From NCBI GenBank assembly GCA_037444185.1, contig JBBIMW010000051.1, positions 1 through 12,971 of the forward strand: a stretch of DNA of 12,971 nucleotides, read 5' to 3'. The notes beneath the pieces are model-generated. The model ran no database searches and was not told where the DNA came from. It saw only the letters and a list, made by a program, of their open reading frames with translations. The DNA is from JAILZP01 sp037444185. GTDB lineage: Bacteria > Bacillota > Desulfotomaculia > Desulfotomaculales > Desulfocucumaceae. The position numbers were made by a program, and so were the translations under genes. Positions 6,585 through 12,971 of the stretch are shown here, piece after piece (the stretch's first letter is position 1; each line of letters opens with the position of its first letter).

Positions 6585-7712
6585 ATGTTTTTTGAACAGG
6601 GACCCATCAGACCCCCCAGCGAGGCTGAGAGCCTGCTTTTAAGATTGACCAGGAACTGCCCGTGGAACCGGTGTGATTTTTGCAGCACGTACAAGGGGGA
6701 ATCCTTTTCCAGGCGGCCGGTGGATGAGATAAAAAAAGACGTGGACAATGTCTCCCGGATCGTGGAGAGGGTTAGAGAAAGGTCCTGGCAGGCGGGATAC
6801 GGTGGCGAGGTCAACCATTATGTGCTGTCCGATATATACGGAACCGGCGGTCACCAGATGATACATGTGGCTTCCTGGCTGTACCGGGGGGGTAAGACGG
6901 TTTTTCTACAGGACGCCAATTCACTGATTATGAAAACCTCTGAACTGACGGAAGTACTCCGGTACATAAAGGAAAAGCTTCCCACGGTGGAGAGGGTGAC
7001 ATCCTACGCCAGATCCCGGACACTGATCAGGAAAAGCCGCCGGGAGTTGGAGGAGTTGGGAGATGCCGGATTAAGCCGTATTCATGTGGGAATGGAGTCG
7101 GGTTCAGACGCGGTTTTGAAATTCATGAACAAGGGCGCCACCGCCAGGGACCATATAGAGGCCGGCAGGCTGGTGGTGGAATCCGGCATTTCGCTGTCCG
7201 AGTACGTGATACTGGGGCTTGGGGGCAGACTGTGGCCGGAGGAGCATCCTCTGGAGACAGCCAGGGTGCTGAACGAAATAAACCCCGACTTTATAAGGCT
7301 TAGGACCCTGGCGGTACCCAAGGGGACATCGCTTTATCAAAAGCTGGCTGCTGGAGAATTTGCGGAGCAGACGGAGGATGAGATTGTGGCCGGGGAAAGG
7401 CTGATGATAGAGCGACTGGAGGGTATAAGCAGCGAGCTGGTCAGCGATCATATGCTGAATTTGCTGGAGGAAGTCCGGGGAAAACTGCCCGAGCAAAAGG
7501 AATACATGATTTCGGTGATTGACAGCTATCTTTCCCTCCCTGAAAAGGACAGGACGGTTTTTCGCCTTGGAAAACGATGGGGGGCATTCCGGAAACTGGC
7601 TGACCTGGGGGATCGGGCCGGGTATGCCAGGGTGGAGGCCCGGGTGAAGCTGCTGGAGGGCGGGGGAAGTCTGGATGGCACCATATCGTCCCTCAGGGCG
7701 GCCATGATTTAG
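6585..7712 (+). CDS. Radical SAM protein with CX4CX2C cluster motif
   Basis: The 375-residue protein has the radical SAM barrel pattern: a cysteine cluster near the N-terminus within RLTRNCPWNRCDFCSTYKG (20-38), FLQDANSLI (107-115), the SAM-contacting region VGMESGSD (168-175) and a later EYVILGLGG strand (206-214). C25, C30 and C33 are the only cysteines in the protein, so they must hold the 4Fe-4S cluster, with spacing C-x4-C-x2-C instead of the usual C-x3-C-x2-C. No second iron-sulfur or cobalamin-binding domain is present; residues 285-375 form a helical tail. The substrate is unknown. ATG 6585 has GGGAGG (6571-6576) 8 bases upstream. It sits 42 bases after the phosphoesterase gene and 50 bases before a small cysteine-rich gene, which suggests a shared transcript. 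Family firm, function open. Confidence 0.88.
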   Translation: MFFEQGPIRPPSEAESLLLRLTRNCPWNRCDFCSTYKGESFSRRPVDEIKKDVDNVSRIVERVRERSWQAGYGGEVNHYVLSDIYGTGGHQMIHVASWLYRGGKTVFLQDANSLIMKTSELTEVLRYIKEKLPTVERVTSYARSRTLIRKSRRELEELGDAGLSRIHVGMESGSDAVLKFMNKGATARDHIEAGRLVVESGISLSEYVILGLGGRLWPEEHPLETARVLNEINPDFIRLRTLAVPKGTSLYQKLAAGEFAEQTEDEIVAGERLMIERLEGISSELVSDHMLNLLEEVRGKLPEQKEYMISVIDSYLSLPEKDRTVFRLGKRWGAFRKLADLGDRAGYARVEARVKLLEGGGSLDGTISSLRAAMI

Positions 7713-7762
7713 ATAATCCGGCGTGAAGAGGCTGTCCGGTCAACTGATTTGGGAGGCCTGAA

Positions 7763-7966
7763 ATGGAGAAAAAGTGCGGACTCGAAAGCTATTTCAAGGA
7801 AAGATACGCCGAAGAAATTGTGAAAATTGCCAGCCGCGAAGAAGTCAGCCCGGAGGTGGCCGTTTGCAGTTACCTCTGTCCGGAAATAATCGGCTGCATG
7901 GAGGATATGGAGGAAAAGGCCTGTGCCCTCCGGTTGAGGATGATCACTGAAAACAGCGCCACCTGA
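7763..7966 (+). CDS. Small cysteine-rich protein, 67 residues, unknown
   Basis: The ATG is preceded by GGGAGG (7751-7756) at 6 bases, a strong ribosome binding site. The mostly helical, acidic product has five cysteines (C5, C35, C39, C45, C54), three of them in the segment CSYLCPEIIGC (35-45). It could bind a metal or form a small adaptor, but no known family is recognised. Gene position between the radical SAM gene and yhaM, with gaps of 50 and 70 bases, suggests co-transcription. A ribosomally made substrate of the radical SAM enzyme is conceivable, yet the sequence lacks an obvious leader/core split and lies downstream of the enzyme, so this is only a speculation. Confidence 0.7.
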   Translation: MEKKCGLESYFKERYAEEIVKIASREEVSPEVAVCSYLCPEIIGCMEDMEEKACALRLRMITENSAT

Positions 7967-8036
7967 GGCGGCGCCACCATTCCATGGCAAGGCGCGGGGA
8001 TACGGATGACAAACAATTGGCGGGGGAGGAAACCAT

Positions 8037-8993
8037 TTGGCGAGAATGAGCGTGTCGGAACTCAGGAGCGGGATGAGGCTGGCTTCAAGGTATATTGTCA
8101 GGGGAAAGAAGCTGACTCCGTATAAAGGCAGGCCTGGATGCTTCCTGTCATTGACTTTGGGTGACAGCACCGGCCAGGTGGAGGCCAAGGTGTGGGAAAG
8201 GGCCGAAGAGGCCAGCGGCGCCATCAGTGTCGGCGACGTGCTGGAGGTCAAGGGGGAGGTCAAGGAATACAATAGTTTGCTGCAGGTGAACATAGGGTCT
8301 TACCGGGTGTGTTCCGAAACCGAGTTCGACCCCAGGGAGTTTTTGCCCTCCTCTCCGTTGAGCGTGACTGATATGATGGCCGAACTGGAAGGAATAGTGG
8401 ATTCAATACGGAATCCGCATCTGAAAGATTTACTGGCCCACTTCCTCGGCGATCCAAATTGGCGGGATCGCTTTACAGTTGCGCCGGCGGCCAAGGTAAA
8501 CCACCAGGCATATCTGGGCGGACTGCTGGAACACACTCTGAATGTGGCCAGGGCGGCGGAGGCGGCGGTGAGACTCTACCCCAGGCTGGATCGGGATCTC
8601 ATGCTGGCCGGTGCCATACTGCACGACATTGGCAAAATTGAGGAATATTGTTATGACAGGTACATAGATTTCACCGACCGGGGCAGGCTCCTGGGGCACA
8701 TTGTCATGGGAGTCAGCGAGGTGGACAGAAGGATCAGGGAGCTGGGGAAAAGCAATCCTTTTCCTGAAAACCTGCGCATCAAAGTGCTGCACATCATCAC
8801 CAGCCATCACGGGCTTTACGAGTGGCAGTCGCCAAAAAGGCCGAAGTTCACCGAGGCTGCCGTCATTCACATACTGGACATGCTGGATACCGTGGTGGAC
8901 ACCTTTTACAAGGCCGCCAGCGAAAGCACCGATGCAAATTCGTCCTGGTCTCCCTGGATCCGCAGCCTGGACAGGCATGTGTTTTTGAAGTAG
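8037..8993 (+). CDS. yhaM: 3'-5' exoribonuclease YhaM (OB-fold plus HD domain)
   Basis: The 318-residue product matches the YhaM family in length and layout. An N-terminal OB-fold (about 15-90, with GDSTGQVEAKVWERAEEA) for RNA binding is followed by an HD phosphohydrolase domain. Its metal ligands are visible: H166 in LLEHT, H196-D197 in ILHDIGK, H221 in LLGHIVMG, H257-H258 in TSHHG, and D281/D284 near the end. Family members are metal-dependent exonucleases that trim RNA 3' ends in the cytoplasm of Gram-positive bacteria. TTG is chosen because GGGGGAGGA (8022-8030) ends 6 bases upstream and no better start exists. It is the last gene of the plus-strand group; 21 bases separate its stop from that of the convergent peptidase gene, with no clear terminator. 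Confidence 0.93.
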   Translation: MARMSVSELRSGMRLASRYIVRGKKLTPYKGRPGCFLSLTLGDSTGQVEAKVWERAEEASGAISVGDVLEVKGEVKEYNSLLQVNIGSYRVCSETEFDPREFLPSSPLSVTDMMAELEGIVDSIRNPHLKDLLAHFLGDPNWRDRFTVAPAAKVNHQAYLGGLLEHTLNVARAAEAAVRLYPRLDRDLMLAGAILHDIGKIEEYCYDRYIDFTDRGRLLGHIVMGVSEVDRRIRELGKSNPFPENLRIKVLHIITSHHGLYEWQSPKRPKFTEAAVIHILDMLDTVVDTFYKAASESTDANSSWSPWIRSLDRHVFLK

Positions 8994-9014
8994 GTTCCGT
9001 ATTTTCGTTCCGGT

Positions 9015-9929
9015 TCAGACGGACATTTTTACGGGCCTGAAATCTTCTGCCGGCTTTCCGTCCAGCAAAAGGACCGCGGGGAAAGAACCGGCGTTGTGGG
9101 CCGCTCCCCAACGGTTCCGGCTGTCTGTCACCAGTATGCCTCCCACCGCCCGCCCCTTTTTCGCCATCAGCCTTCCCAGGGCCTTTTCCGCCGCTGTCTG
9201 GGGGTGCAGGCCGTGGGCCAACAGGGAATCCACATATTTGGCGGTCATGGTTTCTATGAAGGCTTCACCCAGACCTGTACATACCACGGCGCACCTGTCC
9301 GACGCGAAAATGCCTCCCCCCGGCAGCGGGGTGTCTCCCACTCTCCCGGGCAACTTCATGAATGACCCGCCTGTGGAGGATGCGGCTGCCAGCCGGCCCC
9401 GGTGGGAGATTACACAGCCCACGGTGTCACAGGGCTGAAGCCGGTCCTTGGGAAGGCCGGTGAAAAAGCTGATTCCGGAAAGGTTCCCGCCAGCCGGGGA
9501 ACTGGCGGCCCTGCGCCATGCTTCCAGCATTTCCTGGGATACGCAGTCCGCCGGGGGGAATCCCTGAGAGCGGGCGAATTCAGTGGCTCCGCTTCCGGCC
9601 AGAAGTACATGGGGCGTTTTTTCCAGTACCCGGCGGGCCACGGAAACGGGATTGGCCACATCCCGGACGGCCGCCACGGCGCCGAACCTGCCGGTGACGC
9701 CGTCGGCCACGGAGGCGTCCATCTCCACGTAGCCTTCGCGGTTCAGCACGGAACCGTATCCGGCATTGAACAGCGGGCTGTCTTCCAGCACCTTGACTGC
9801 AATTTCGGCGGCGTCCAGGTGTCCGGCCTCCAGGCCCTTGAAACCGGCCAGGGCCGCTTCCCGGATTGCGTCAATGTAATATGGGGCGCTACTGGTCTCC
9901 ACACCCCCGTGCACCATAACAATACTCAT
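9015..9929 (-). CDS. Isoaspartyl peptidase / L-asparaginase, Ntn-hydrolase family
   Basis: The 304-residue precursor belongs to the plant-type asparaginase family, which cleaves itself just before a threonine that becomes the N-terminal nucleophile, then hydrolyses asparagine or isoaspartyl peptides. Visible blocks are the N-terminal VHGG (6-9), NAGYGSVLN (55-63), MDASVADG (70-77), the cleavage site CDTVG (167-171, nucleophile T169), ASSTGG (183-188), GRVGDTPLPGGG (195-206) and TGLGE (218-222). Glycine usually precedes the nucleophile; here it is aspartate (D168), which is less usual. The ATG at 9929 follows a purine-rich GGAGAGGAGGAAGAGGG and gives the family's start; the frame continues upstream through the tRNA gene, but those 61 codons have no family similarity. 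No signal peptide, so it is cytoplasmic. It is separated from the tRNA by a terminator. Confidence 0.9.
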   Translation of the reverse strand: MSIVMVHGGVETSSAPYYIDAIREAALAGFKGLEAGHLDAAEIAVKVLEDSPLFNAGYGSVLNREGYVEMDASVADGVTGRFGAVAAVRDVANPVSVARRVLEKTPHVLLAGSGATEFARSQGFPPADCVSQEMLEAWRRAASSPAGGNLSGISFFTGLPKDRLQPCDTVGCVISHRGRLAAASSTGGSFMKLPGRVGDTPLPGGGIFASDRCAVVCTGLGEAFIETMTAKYVDSLLAHGLHPQTAAEKALGRLMAKKGRAVGGILVTDSRNRWGAAHNAGSFPAVLLLDGKPAEDFRPVKMSV

Positions 9930-10010
9930 AATCAACCCTCTTCCTCCTCTCCTGTTCTTATCCGGGATATAACACAAGAGTGGTCTTGAGAGCATAGTTT
10001 CCCATACATT

Positions 10011-10044
10011 GAATAAAGGGATTCCCGTATCCGAGAATCCCTTT
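10011..10044 (-). terminator. Intrinsic terminator of tRNA-Pro
   Basis: On the minus strand AAAGGGATTC (complement of 10035-10044) pairs perfectly with GAATCCCTTT (complement of 10015-10024) over a 10-base loop, and TTTATTC overlaps and follows the stem. It begins 7 bases after the CCA end of the tRNA and isolates it from the peptidase gene. Confidence 0.8.
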
Positions 10045-10050
10045 GCCTGC

Positions 10051-10128
10051 TGGTCGGAGCGACACGACTCGAACGTGCGGCCTCTACCACCCCAAGGTAG
10101 CGCTCTAGCCAAACTGAGCTACGCCCCG
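10051..10128 (-). tRNA. tRNA-Pro (anticodon GGG)
   Basis: A 78-base cloverleaf folds by eye. The acceptor stem CGGGGCG pairs with CGCTCCG (one G-U), and the D arm GCTC/GAGC encloses a 10-base loop. The anticodon stem CTACC/GGTAG encloses TTGGGGT, giving anticodon GGG. The variable loop has 5 bases, and the T arm GCACG/CGTGT encloses TTCGAGT. The discriminator is A and CCA is encoded. The GGG anticodon reads CCC and CCU proline codons. A near-consensus promoter and a terminator flank it, so it is a single-gene transcript. Confidence 0.96.
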
Positions 10129-10148
10129 ATTTTGCCCATGTGCCTTAC

Positions 10149-10177
10149 ATTATACCTTCTTTGCGGATGGAAGTCAA
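10149..10177 (-). promoter_or_regulatory. Near-consensus sigma-A promoter of tRNA-Pro
   Basis: Read on the minus strand, TTGACT (10177-10172) and TATAAT (10154-10149) are exactly 17 bases apart. Eleven of twelve positions match consensus, as expected for a stable RNA. The predicted start lies about 14 bases before the mature tRNA 5' end at 10128. The LysM-protein gene is divergent from it; no equally clear promoter is seen for that gene in the AT-rich stretch 10205-10250. Confidence 0.85.
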
Positions 10178-10268
10178 GACCGTACTGCTGGCTTTCGTAA
10201 GCTGTGCCGTTAATAAAGTTTTTTTTGCCGAATAGTTTAAATATATGATTTGATGGAGGTTGATTCGG

Positions 10269-11405
10269 ATGCTGTCACTGCTTTGGAAAACAGTTCCCGG
10301 CCCGGGGCCGGTGCTGGTGACTGCCGGCTTAAGGGGGGATGTGGCTGCCGCCTTAGGCAGTCGGGTGTTTGTATTTTTTCCCAAAGACGGGGAATATCAG
10401 CCCGGGGCCGGGCCGGACCTGGGGGCGGCCATCACCGGGCTGGCGGCGGGGCATAGGGGGCCGGGGCAAGAAAACAGGGGGTATTATGCGGCTTCCACCT
10501 CCGACAGTATATTCCTGCTGGGTGAAATTAACGGCACATTGGCGGTGATGGCCCAGTACGGCCCGGAACCGGGTGCGTCTTTCGCAGACTTGGCCGCCGG
10601 GGATCTGGACGGCGACAAAAGGGATGAAATTGTCGCTGTGGCCCGGGAATTGGAGACTGTTTACGTGTTCAGCGCGGCGGAGGCTGACGGAGAAGGGTTG
10701 CGGCTGGATTTGGTTGGCATCAGGCTTGTGCCGGGGGCGCCACTCTTTGTGGAAGTGTTGAGTGTGCCTGGTTTTGGGCCGGCCATGGTGGTGGCATACG
10801 AAAAAGAAGGAAAAAGCGGGGTCGCACTGTATTTTTTGACCCAGGAAGGCTTTGTTGCCGGCCCGGTGCTGGAGAATCTGCCTTTCAGAGTGTCGGGTAT
10901 GGCTGCGGGGAATTTTTTCAGAAGTCCGGGACCGGAAATAGCCTTGGGAGGCGGTGACGGCATGGTGCGGATCATCGGCGCCGGGGAGAGGCTCGACCTG
11001 CTGATGACCACCGATAACCTGGGGACGTCTGTGTCTTCCCTGGCCGCCGCCGGTGAAGAGTTTCCCCCTTTGCTGGTCGGCACCCCGGAGGGCAATGTGT
11101 TCGTTTTCAACTATCCGGCGGGAAAGAGTCCTGATCTGGCTTTCAGCGCCGATGACGGAGTGAGCGGACTGGCTCCGGCGCCGGAAAACAGAGTGGCGGT
11201 GGGGACTTACCAGGGGCAGGTGCAGGTCTGGTTCCTGTCCGGCGCCGGCGGGGCGGTGGAATACACCGTCAGGCCCGGGGACACCCTCTGGGTTATATCC
11301 CGGAAATTCGGTGTGCCGGTTGACAGAATAATGGCGGCAAATATGAATCTGAAGAACCCCGGCGTTATATTCCCCGGCCAGGTGATAAAGGTGCCGGTCA
11401 GATAA
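10269..11405 (+). CDS. Propeller-like repeat protein with C-terminal LysM domain
   Basis: The 378-residue product is mostly repeated strand-rich units of FG-GAP/VCBS or WD-like character. An example is FADLAAGDLDGDKRDEIVAV (105-124), with an Asp-rich loop DLDGDKRDE (112-120) that may bind calcium. The weak repeats suggest a propeller. Residues 332-378 are a LysM domain: YTVRPGDTLWVISRKFGV, then a helix and NPGVIFPGQVIKVPV. LysM usually binds peptidoglycan or chitin-like glycans, yet no signal peptide or membrane segment is visible at the start. I chose ATG 10269 because GGAGG (10255-10259) ends 9 bases before it; a TTG at 10260 would touch that site. The gene is divergent from tRNA-Pro and convergent with the membrane-anchored gene 24 bases away. 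A spore-coat or envelope role is possible but is inference. Confidence 0.85.
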   Translation: MLSLLWKTVPGPGPVLVTAGLRGDVAAALGSRVFVFFPKDGEYQPGAGPDLGAAITGLAAGHRGPGQENRGYYAASTSDSIFLLGEINGTLAVMAQYGPEPGASFADLAAGDLDGDKRDEIVAVARELETVYVFSAAEADGEGLRLDLVGIRLVPGAPLFVEVLSVPGFGPAMVVAYEKEGKSGVALYFLTQEGFVAGPVLENLPFRVSGMAAGNFFRSPGPEIALGGGDGMVRIIGAGERLDLLMTTDNLGTSVSSLAAAGEEFPPLLVGTPEGNVFVFNYPAGKSPDLAFSADDGVSGLAPAPENRVAVGTYQGQVQVWFLSGAGGAVEYTVRPGDTLWVISRKFGVPVDRIMAANMNLKNPGVIFPGQVIKVPVR

Positions 11406-11429
11406 ACTGGACATCTGTCATATACTCAC

Positions 11430-11963
11430 TCAGTCCGGTGGCCTGGGAATTTTCCAGGCCGCGTCACCGGAGGCGGCTGAGTGAACCAGAAAAGTGTCGC
11501 CGGTGTTTTTATCGACTTTGAAAACCAGGTACACGGTGCGGCCGCCAAAAGCAACCGGAGATGCGGCGGCCTCCCCCGCCGGGTTTTTCGCAAGCGTTTT
11601 CAGGAGACTGTATGTGTTGCCTTCACCGTCCACCAGGTTCCATCGGGTGGGTGGCGGGTCGTTTGATTTCTCAGGCAAAACCAGGGGAATGACCACGAAA
11701 ATGTAGCCGGCCTCGGCCAGTATCCTGTTGTTGCCCAGTTTCAATTCCTGGCTGTAGGCAACCTTGCCCCCCGGCGCCGCCACAATACTGCTGCCGTCTA
11801 TGATTGCCGGTTCGCCGGCCTGCCGGTAATCTCCGGGCGGGGATATGCTGCTGGGAGGATTGCCGTCCCCGCCGGTGTATAGCCAGTAAAGAACAAAAAA
11901 CACAGCCGGCCCGATCAAAAGCAGCATAAAAAGCCTGTAAATGCTTTTTTCCAGATTTCTCAC
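11430..11963 (-). CDS. Membrane-anchored protein of unknown function
   Basis: The 177-residue product has one hydrophobic segment (about 10-29, RLFMLLLIGPAVFFVLYWLY) after a short basic start, then a linker rich in G, P, S and D (30-50), and a beta-rich outer domain. The part around residues 70-150 (SQELKLGNNRILAEAGYIF, then a WNLVDGEGNTYSL stretch) resembles the immunoglobulin-like outer domains of DUF4352-type lipoproteins, a tentative likeness only. There is no lipobox cysteine, so the helix acts as an anchor. The frame starts at GTG 11963, but AGGGG immediately touches it instead of lying 5-9 bases away, so the true start is uncertain. The next in-frame ATG is codon 13. The inverted repeat of the adjacent mobile element begins only 7 bases upstream, so insertion may have replaced the original 5' end. 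Confidence 0.65.
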   Translation of the reverse strand: MRNLEKSIYRLFMLLLIGPAVFFVLYWLYTGGDGNPPSSISPPGDYRQAGEPAIIDGSSIVAAPGGKVAYSQELKLGNNRILAEAGYIFVVIPLVLPEKSNDPPPTRWNLVDGEGNTYSLLKTLAKNPAGEAAASPVAFGGRTVYLVFKVDKNTGDTFLVHSAASGDAAWKIPRPPD

Positions 11964-11969
11964 CCCTAT

Positions 11970-11996
11970 GGTACCAGGAAGTTAAGTTATTAAGTT
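11970..11996. repeat. Left copy of 27-bp inverted repeat (contains transposase stop codon)
   Basis: It starts GGTACC and ends with the core TTAAGTTATTAAGTT (11982-11996), itself two TTAAGTT units separated by A. The last four codons and stop of the minus-strand transposase (NLIT, stop) are read from this core. Confidence 0.8.
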
Positions 11997-12830
11997 GTGT
12001 CTTCTAAGCATGTCAAGTACAGCCACATCCGACACCTTTATGTTATCGCCAATGGCCTTTAAAGTGTAGTTATGCCTTAGGGCCTCCATTGCGTATGACA
12101 ACTTGTATCCGGTCAGGGTTCTTCTCCTGGAACCGCCTTTGATCAGTCCTAATTCCAGTTCGCCCGCTCCTGTTTCGATTAATATTTCATCCAGGCTCTT
12201 CCGGTCTTGATTTTTTTTATTTTCCTTTGTTTCGCCCACAGAATCATGAATATCGCCGATTGCCCTGACGTTTTCGTAGTCCCCGGTTTCTTCCCCGGTC
12301 ATAAATTCAATGTATTTGCTGACGGCGGTTTTTCTTTGGGCGCTGATTATGTCCAGCGCAAGGGATGTCTCCACCCATGAGGCCTTATTTCGGCGGTAAT
12401 AACTGTCGCTGCTCCATTCATAATCCTCCAGCCTGCCGCACATACCCGCCCGGACCGGGTTTTGGTGGATGTACCGGAGCAAGGAAAGGACATATCTGTC
12501 ATCACTTACCGGCACAACCTTGTAACGTCCCTGGAACACATGCCCGGAACGGCCGTGCTTACGGTTGAAATATTTACTGTACCTTAGGTTGATTCTGTGC
12601 ATCAAAGACCGCAGGGACTCCCCGGCGGTTTTCAAAACAAGGTGGTAGTGGTTCCCCATGACAACGAAACCGTAAATAATGCAACCCCTGTTACTTACGA
12701 GCCGGAACAGCCCGGTCAAATAATCCTTGTCTTCATCGTCTCCAAAGATAAACTCCCGGTTGTTTCCCCGCTGTATTACGTGGTATGTCCTGCCGTTTAT
12801 CTCCATCTCCGACCTTGGTCTGCGGCCCAA
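11982..12830 (-). CDS. REP-associated tyrosine transposase (IS200-like, Y1 HUH)
   Basis: The 282-residue product has the Y1 transposase fold signature: YHVIQRGNNREFIFGDDED (16-34), the HUH metal motif as HYH (61-63) in MGNHYHLVLKT, GHVFQGRYK (96-104) and RYIHQNPVRAG (119-129). Y120 in the last block is the probable catalytic tyrosine. It would cut and join single-stranded DNA at palindromic ends. The extra C-terminal part (about 210-282) looks like a helix-turn-helix region (KLSYAMEALRHNYTLKAIG). I set the start at TTG 12830 because CGGAGGTG (12845-12838) is 7 bases upstream and MGRRPR is the usual family beginning; an ATG at 12938 would add 36 residues of unlike sequence. The stop codon lies inside the inverted repeat. 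Confidence 0.9.
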   Translation of the reverse strand: MGRRPRSEMEINGRTYHVIQRGNNREFIFGDDEDKDYLTGLFRLVSNRGCIIYGFVVMGNHYHLVLKTAGESLRSLMHRINLRYSKYFNRKHGRSGHVFQGRYKVVPVSDDRYVLSLLRYIHQNPVRAGMCGRLEDYEWSSDSYYRRNKASWVETSLALDIISAQRKTAVSKYIEFMTGEETGDYENVRAIGDIHDSVGETKENKKNQDRKSLDEILIETGAGELELGLIKGGSRRRTLTGYKLSYAMEALRHNYTLKAIGDNIKVSDVAVLDMLRRHNLIT

Positions 12831-12880
12831 TAAAAAACACCTCCGGCTATATTTTAGCAGAAGGCGACCTCCAGAGCAAT

Positions 12881-12907
12881 AACTTAATAACTTAAGTAAC
12901 CGGTACC
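12881..12907. repeat. Right copy of 27-bp inverted repeat
   Basis: AACTTAATAACTTAA (12881-12895) is the exact reverse complement of the left core, followed after 6 bases by GGTACC (12902-12907). It lies 51 bases upstream of the transposase start. Confidence 0.8.
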
Positions 12908-12971
12908 TTGTCTTTATTTCCGGTGATTGATTATCCATCTGATGAGGAATTGGCCGACCCGGATTATGTTC
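12908..12971 (+). other. Possible coding fragment beyond the mobile element
   Basis: Read from 12908, the frame gives FPVIDYPSDEELADPDYV near the window edge, acidic and protein-like, with no stop to the edge. The frame opens only after a TAA inside the inverted repeat and has no ribosome binding site. It may be the start of a downstream gene interrupted by the element, or chance. It is too short to call. Confidence 0.2.

Larger units (their letters stand above)
11970..12907 (-). mobile_element. Small HUH transposase element bounded by 27-bp inverted repeats
   Basis: A 27-base sequence at 11970-11996 recurs inverted at 12881-12907 with 23 identities, bracketing a single REP-associated/IS200-like transposase gene. 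Both copies share the 15-base core TTAAGTTATTAAGTT and an outer GGTACC. The outer GGTACC is its own complement, so it could be part of the repeat or an inserted-into site. Classical HUH elements lack inverted termini of this kind, so the true ends are uncertain. Confidence 0.6.

Noticed and set aside
9975..9988. Palindrome CAAGA-GTGG-TCTTG upstream of the peptidase gene as an operator
   Set aside because: Arms of only 5 bases, no nearby convincing promoter, and expected by chance at this scale.
9930..10112. A 61-codon upstream extension of the peptidase gene
   Set aside because: It runs through the tRNA-Pro gene and its terminator, resembles no family member, and a well-placed ATG with ribosome binding site exists at 9929.
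11440..11460. Perfect 7-bp hairpin GGCCTGG/CCAGGCC between convergent genes, as terminator
   Set aside because: It lies inside the last codons of the minus-strand gene and no T-run follows on either strand.
12831..12938. Longer transposase start at ATG 12938
   Set aside because: The added 36 residues cross the right inverted repeat, lack family similarity, and the TTG at 12830 has a strong ribosome binding site.
1..12971. CRISPR array, prophage or toxin-antitoxin module
   Set aside because: No regularly spaced repeats, phage structural genes or recognisable toxin/antitoxin pair were seen on reading both strands.

Overview
The window looks like a piece of a moderately GC-rich Gram-positive genome, most likely an anaerobic Clostridia-class firmicute of the Peptococcaceae/Desulfotomaculum-Pelotomaculum type. 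This rests on strong purine-rich ribosome binding sites, frequent TTG and GTG starts, sigma-A type promoters, heavy AGG arginine use, and families such as YhaM, the TGS-domain nucleoside kinase and an AroF/PheA pair. The genus is inference.

Layout. (1) 1-1934, plus strand: the 3' part of a DAHP synthase gene followed by pheA, whose product has the order prephenate dehydratase, ACT, chorismate mutase. This is aromatic amino acid (phenylalanine) synthesis and ends in a strong hairpin. (2) 1999-2462, minus strand: a two-gene mini-operon, a 54-residue unknown protein and a 98-residue free-standing version of the C-terminal domain of acyl-CoA synthetases. (3) 2722-4392: a TGS/ThrRS-like/uridine-kinase fusion with its own promoter. 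(4) 4393-4931: mostly non-coding, with two terminator-like hairpins and one possible 49-codon gene. (5) 4932-8993: five closely spaced plus-strand genes: a coiled-coil/low-complexity protein, a metallophosphoesterase with a cysteine-rich N-terminus, a radical SAM protein with an atypical cysteine spacing, a 67-residue cysteine-rich protein, and the YhaM 3'-5' exoribonuclease. (6) 9015-9929, minus: an isoaspartyl peptidase/asparaginase of the Ntn-hydrolase type. (7) 10051-10128, minus: tRNA-Pro(GGG) with a clear promoter and terminator. (8) 10269-11405, plus: a propeller-like protein ending in LysM. (9) 11430-11963, minus: a membrane-anchored protein of unknown function. (10) 11970-12907: a small mobile element, a REP-associated/IS200-like HUH transposase bracketed by 27-bp inverted repeats, one of which contains the transposase stop codon.

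The least explained parts are the free-standing synthetase C-domain with its small partner, the unnamed middle genes of the YhaM operon, and the boundaries of the HUH element. No CRISPR array, phage module or recognisable defence system was found.
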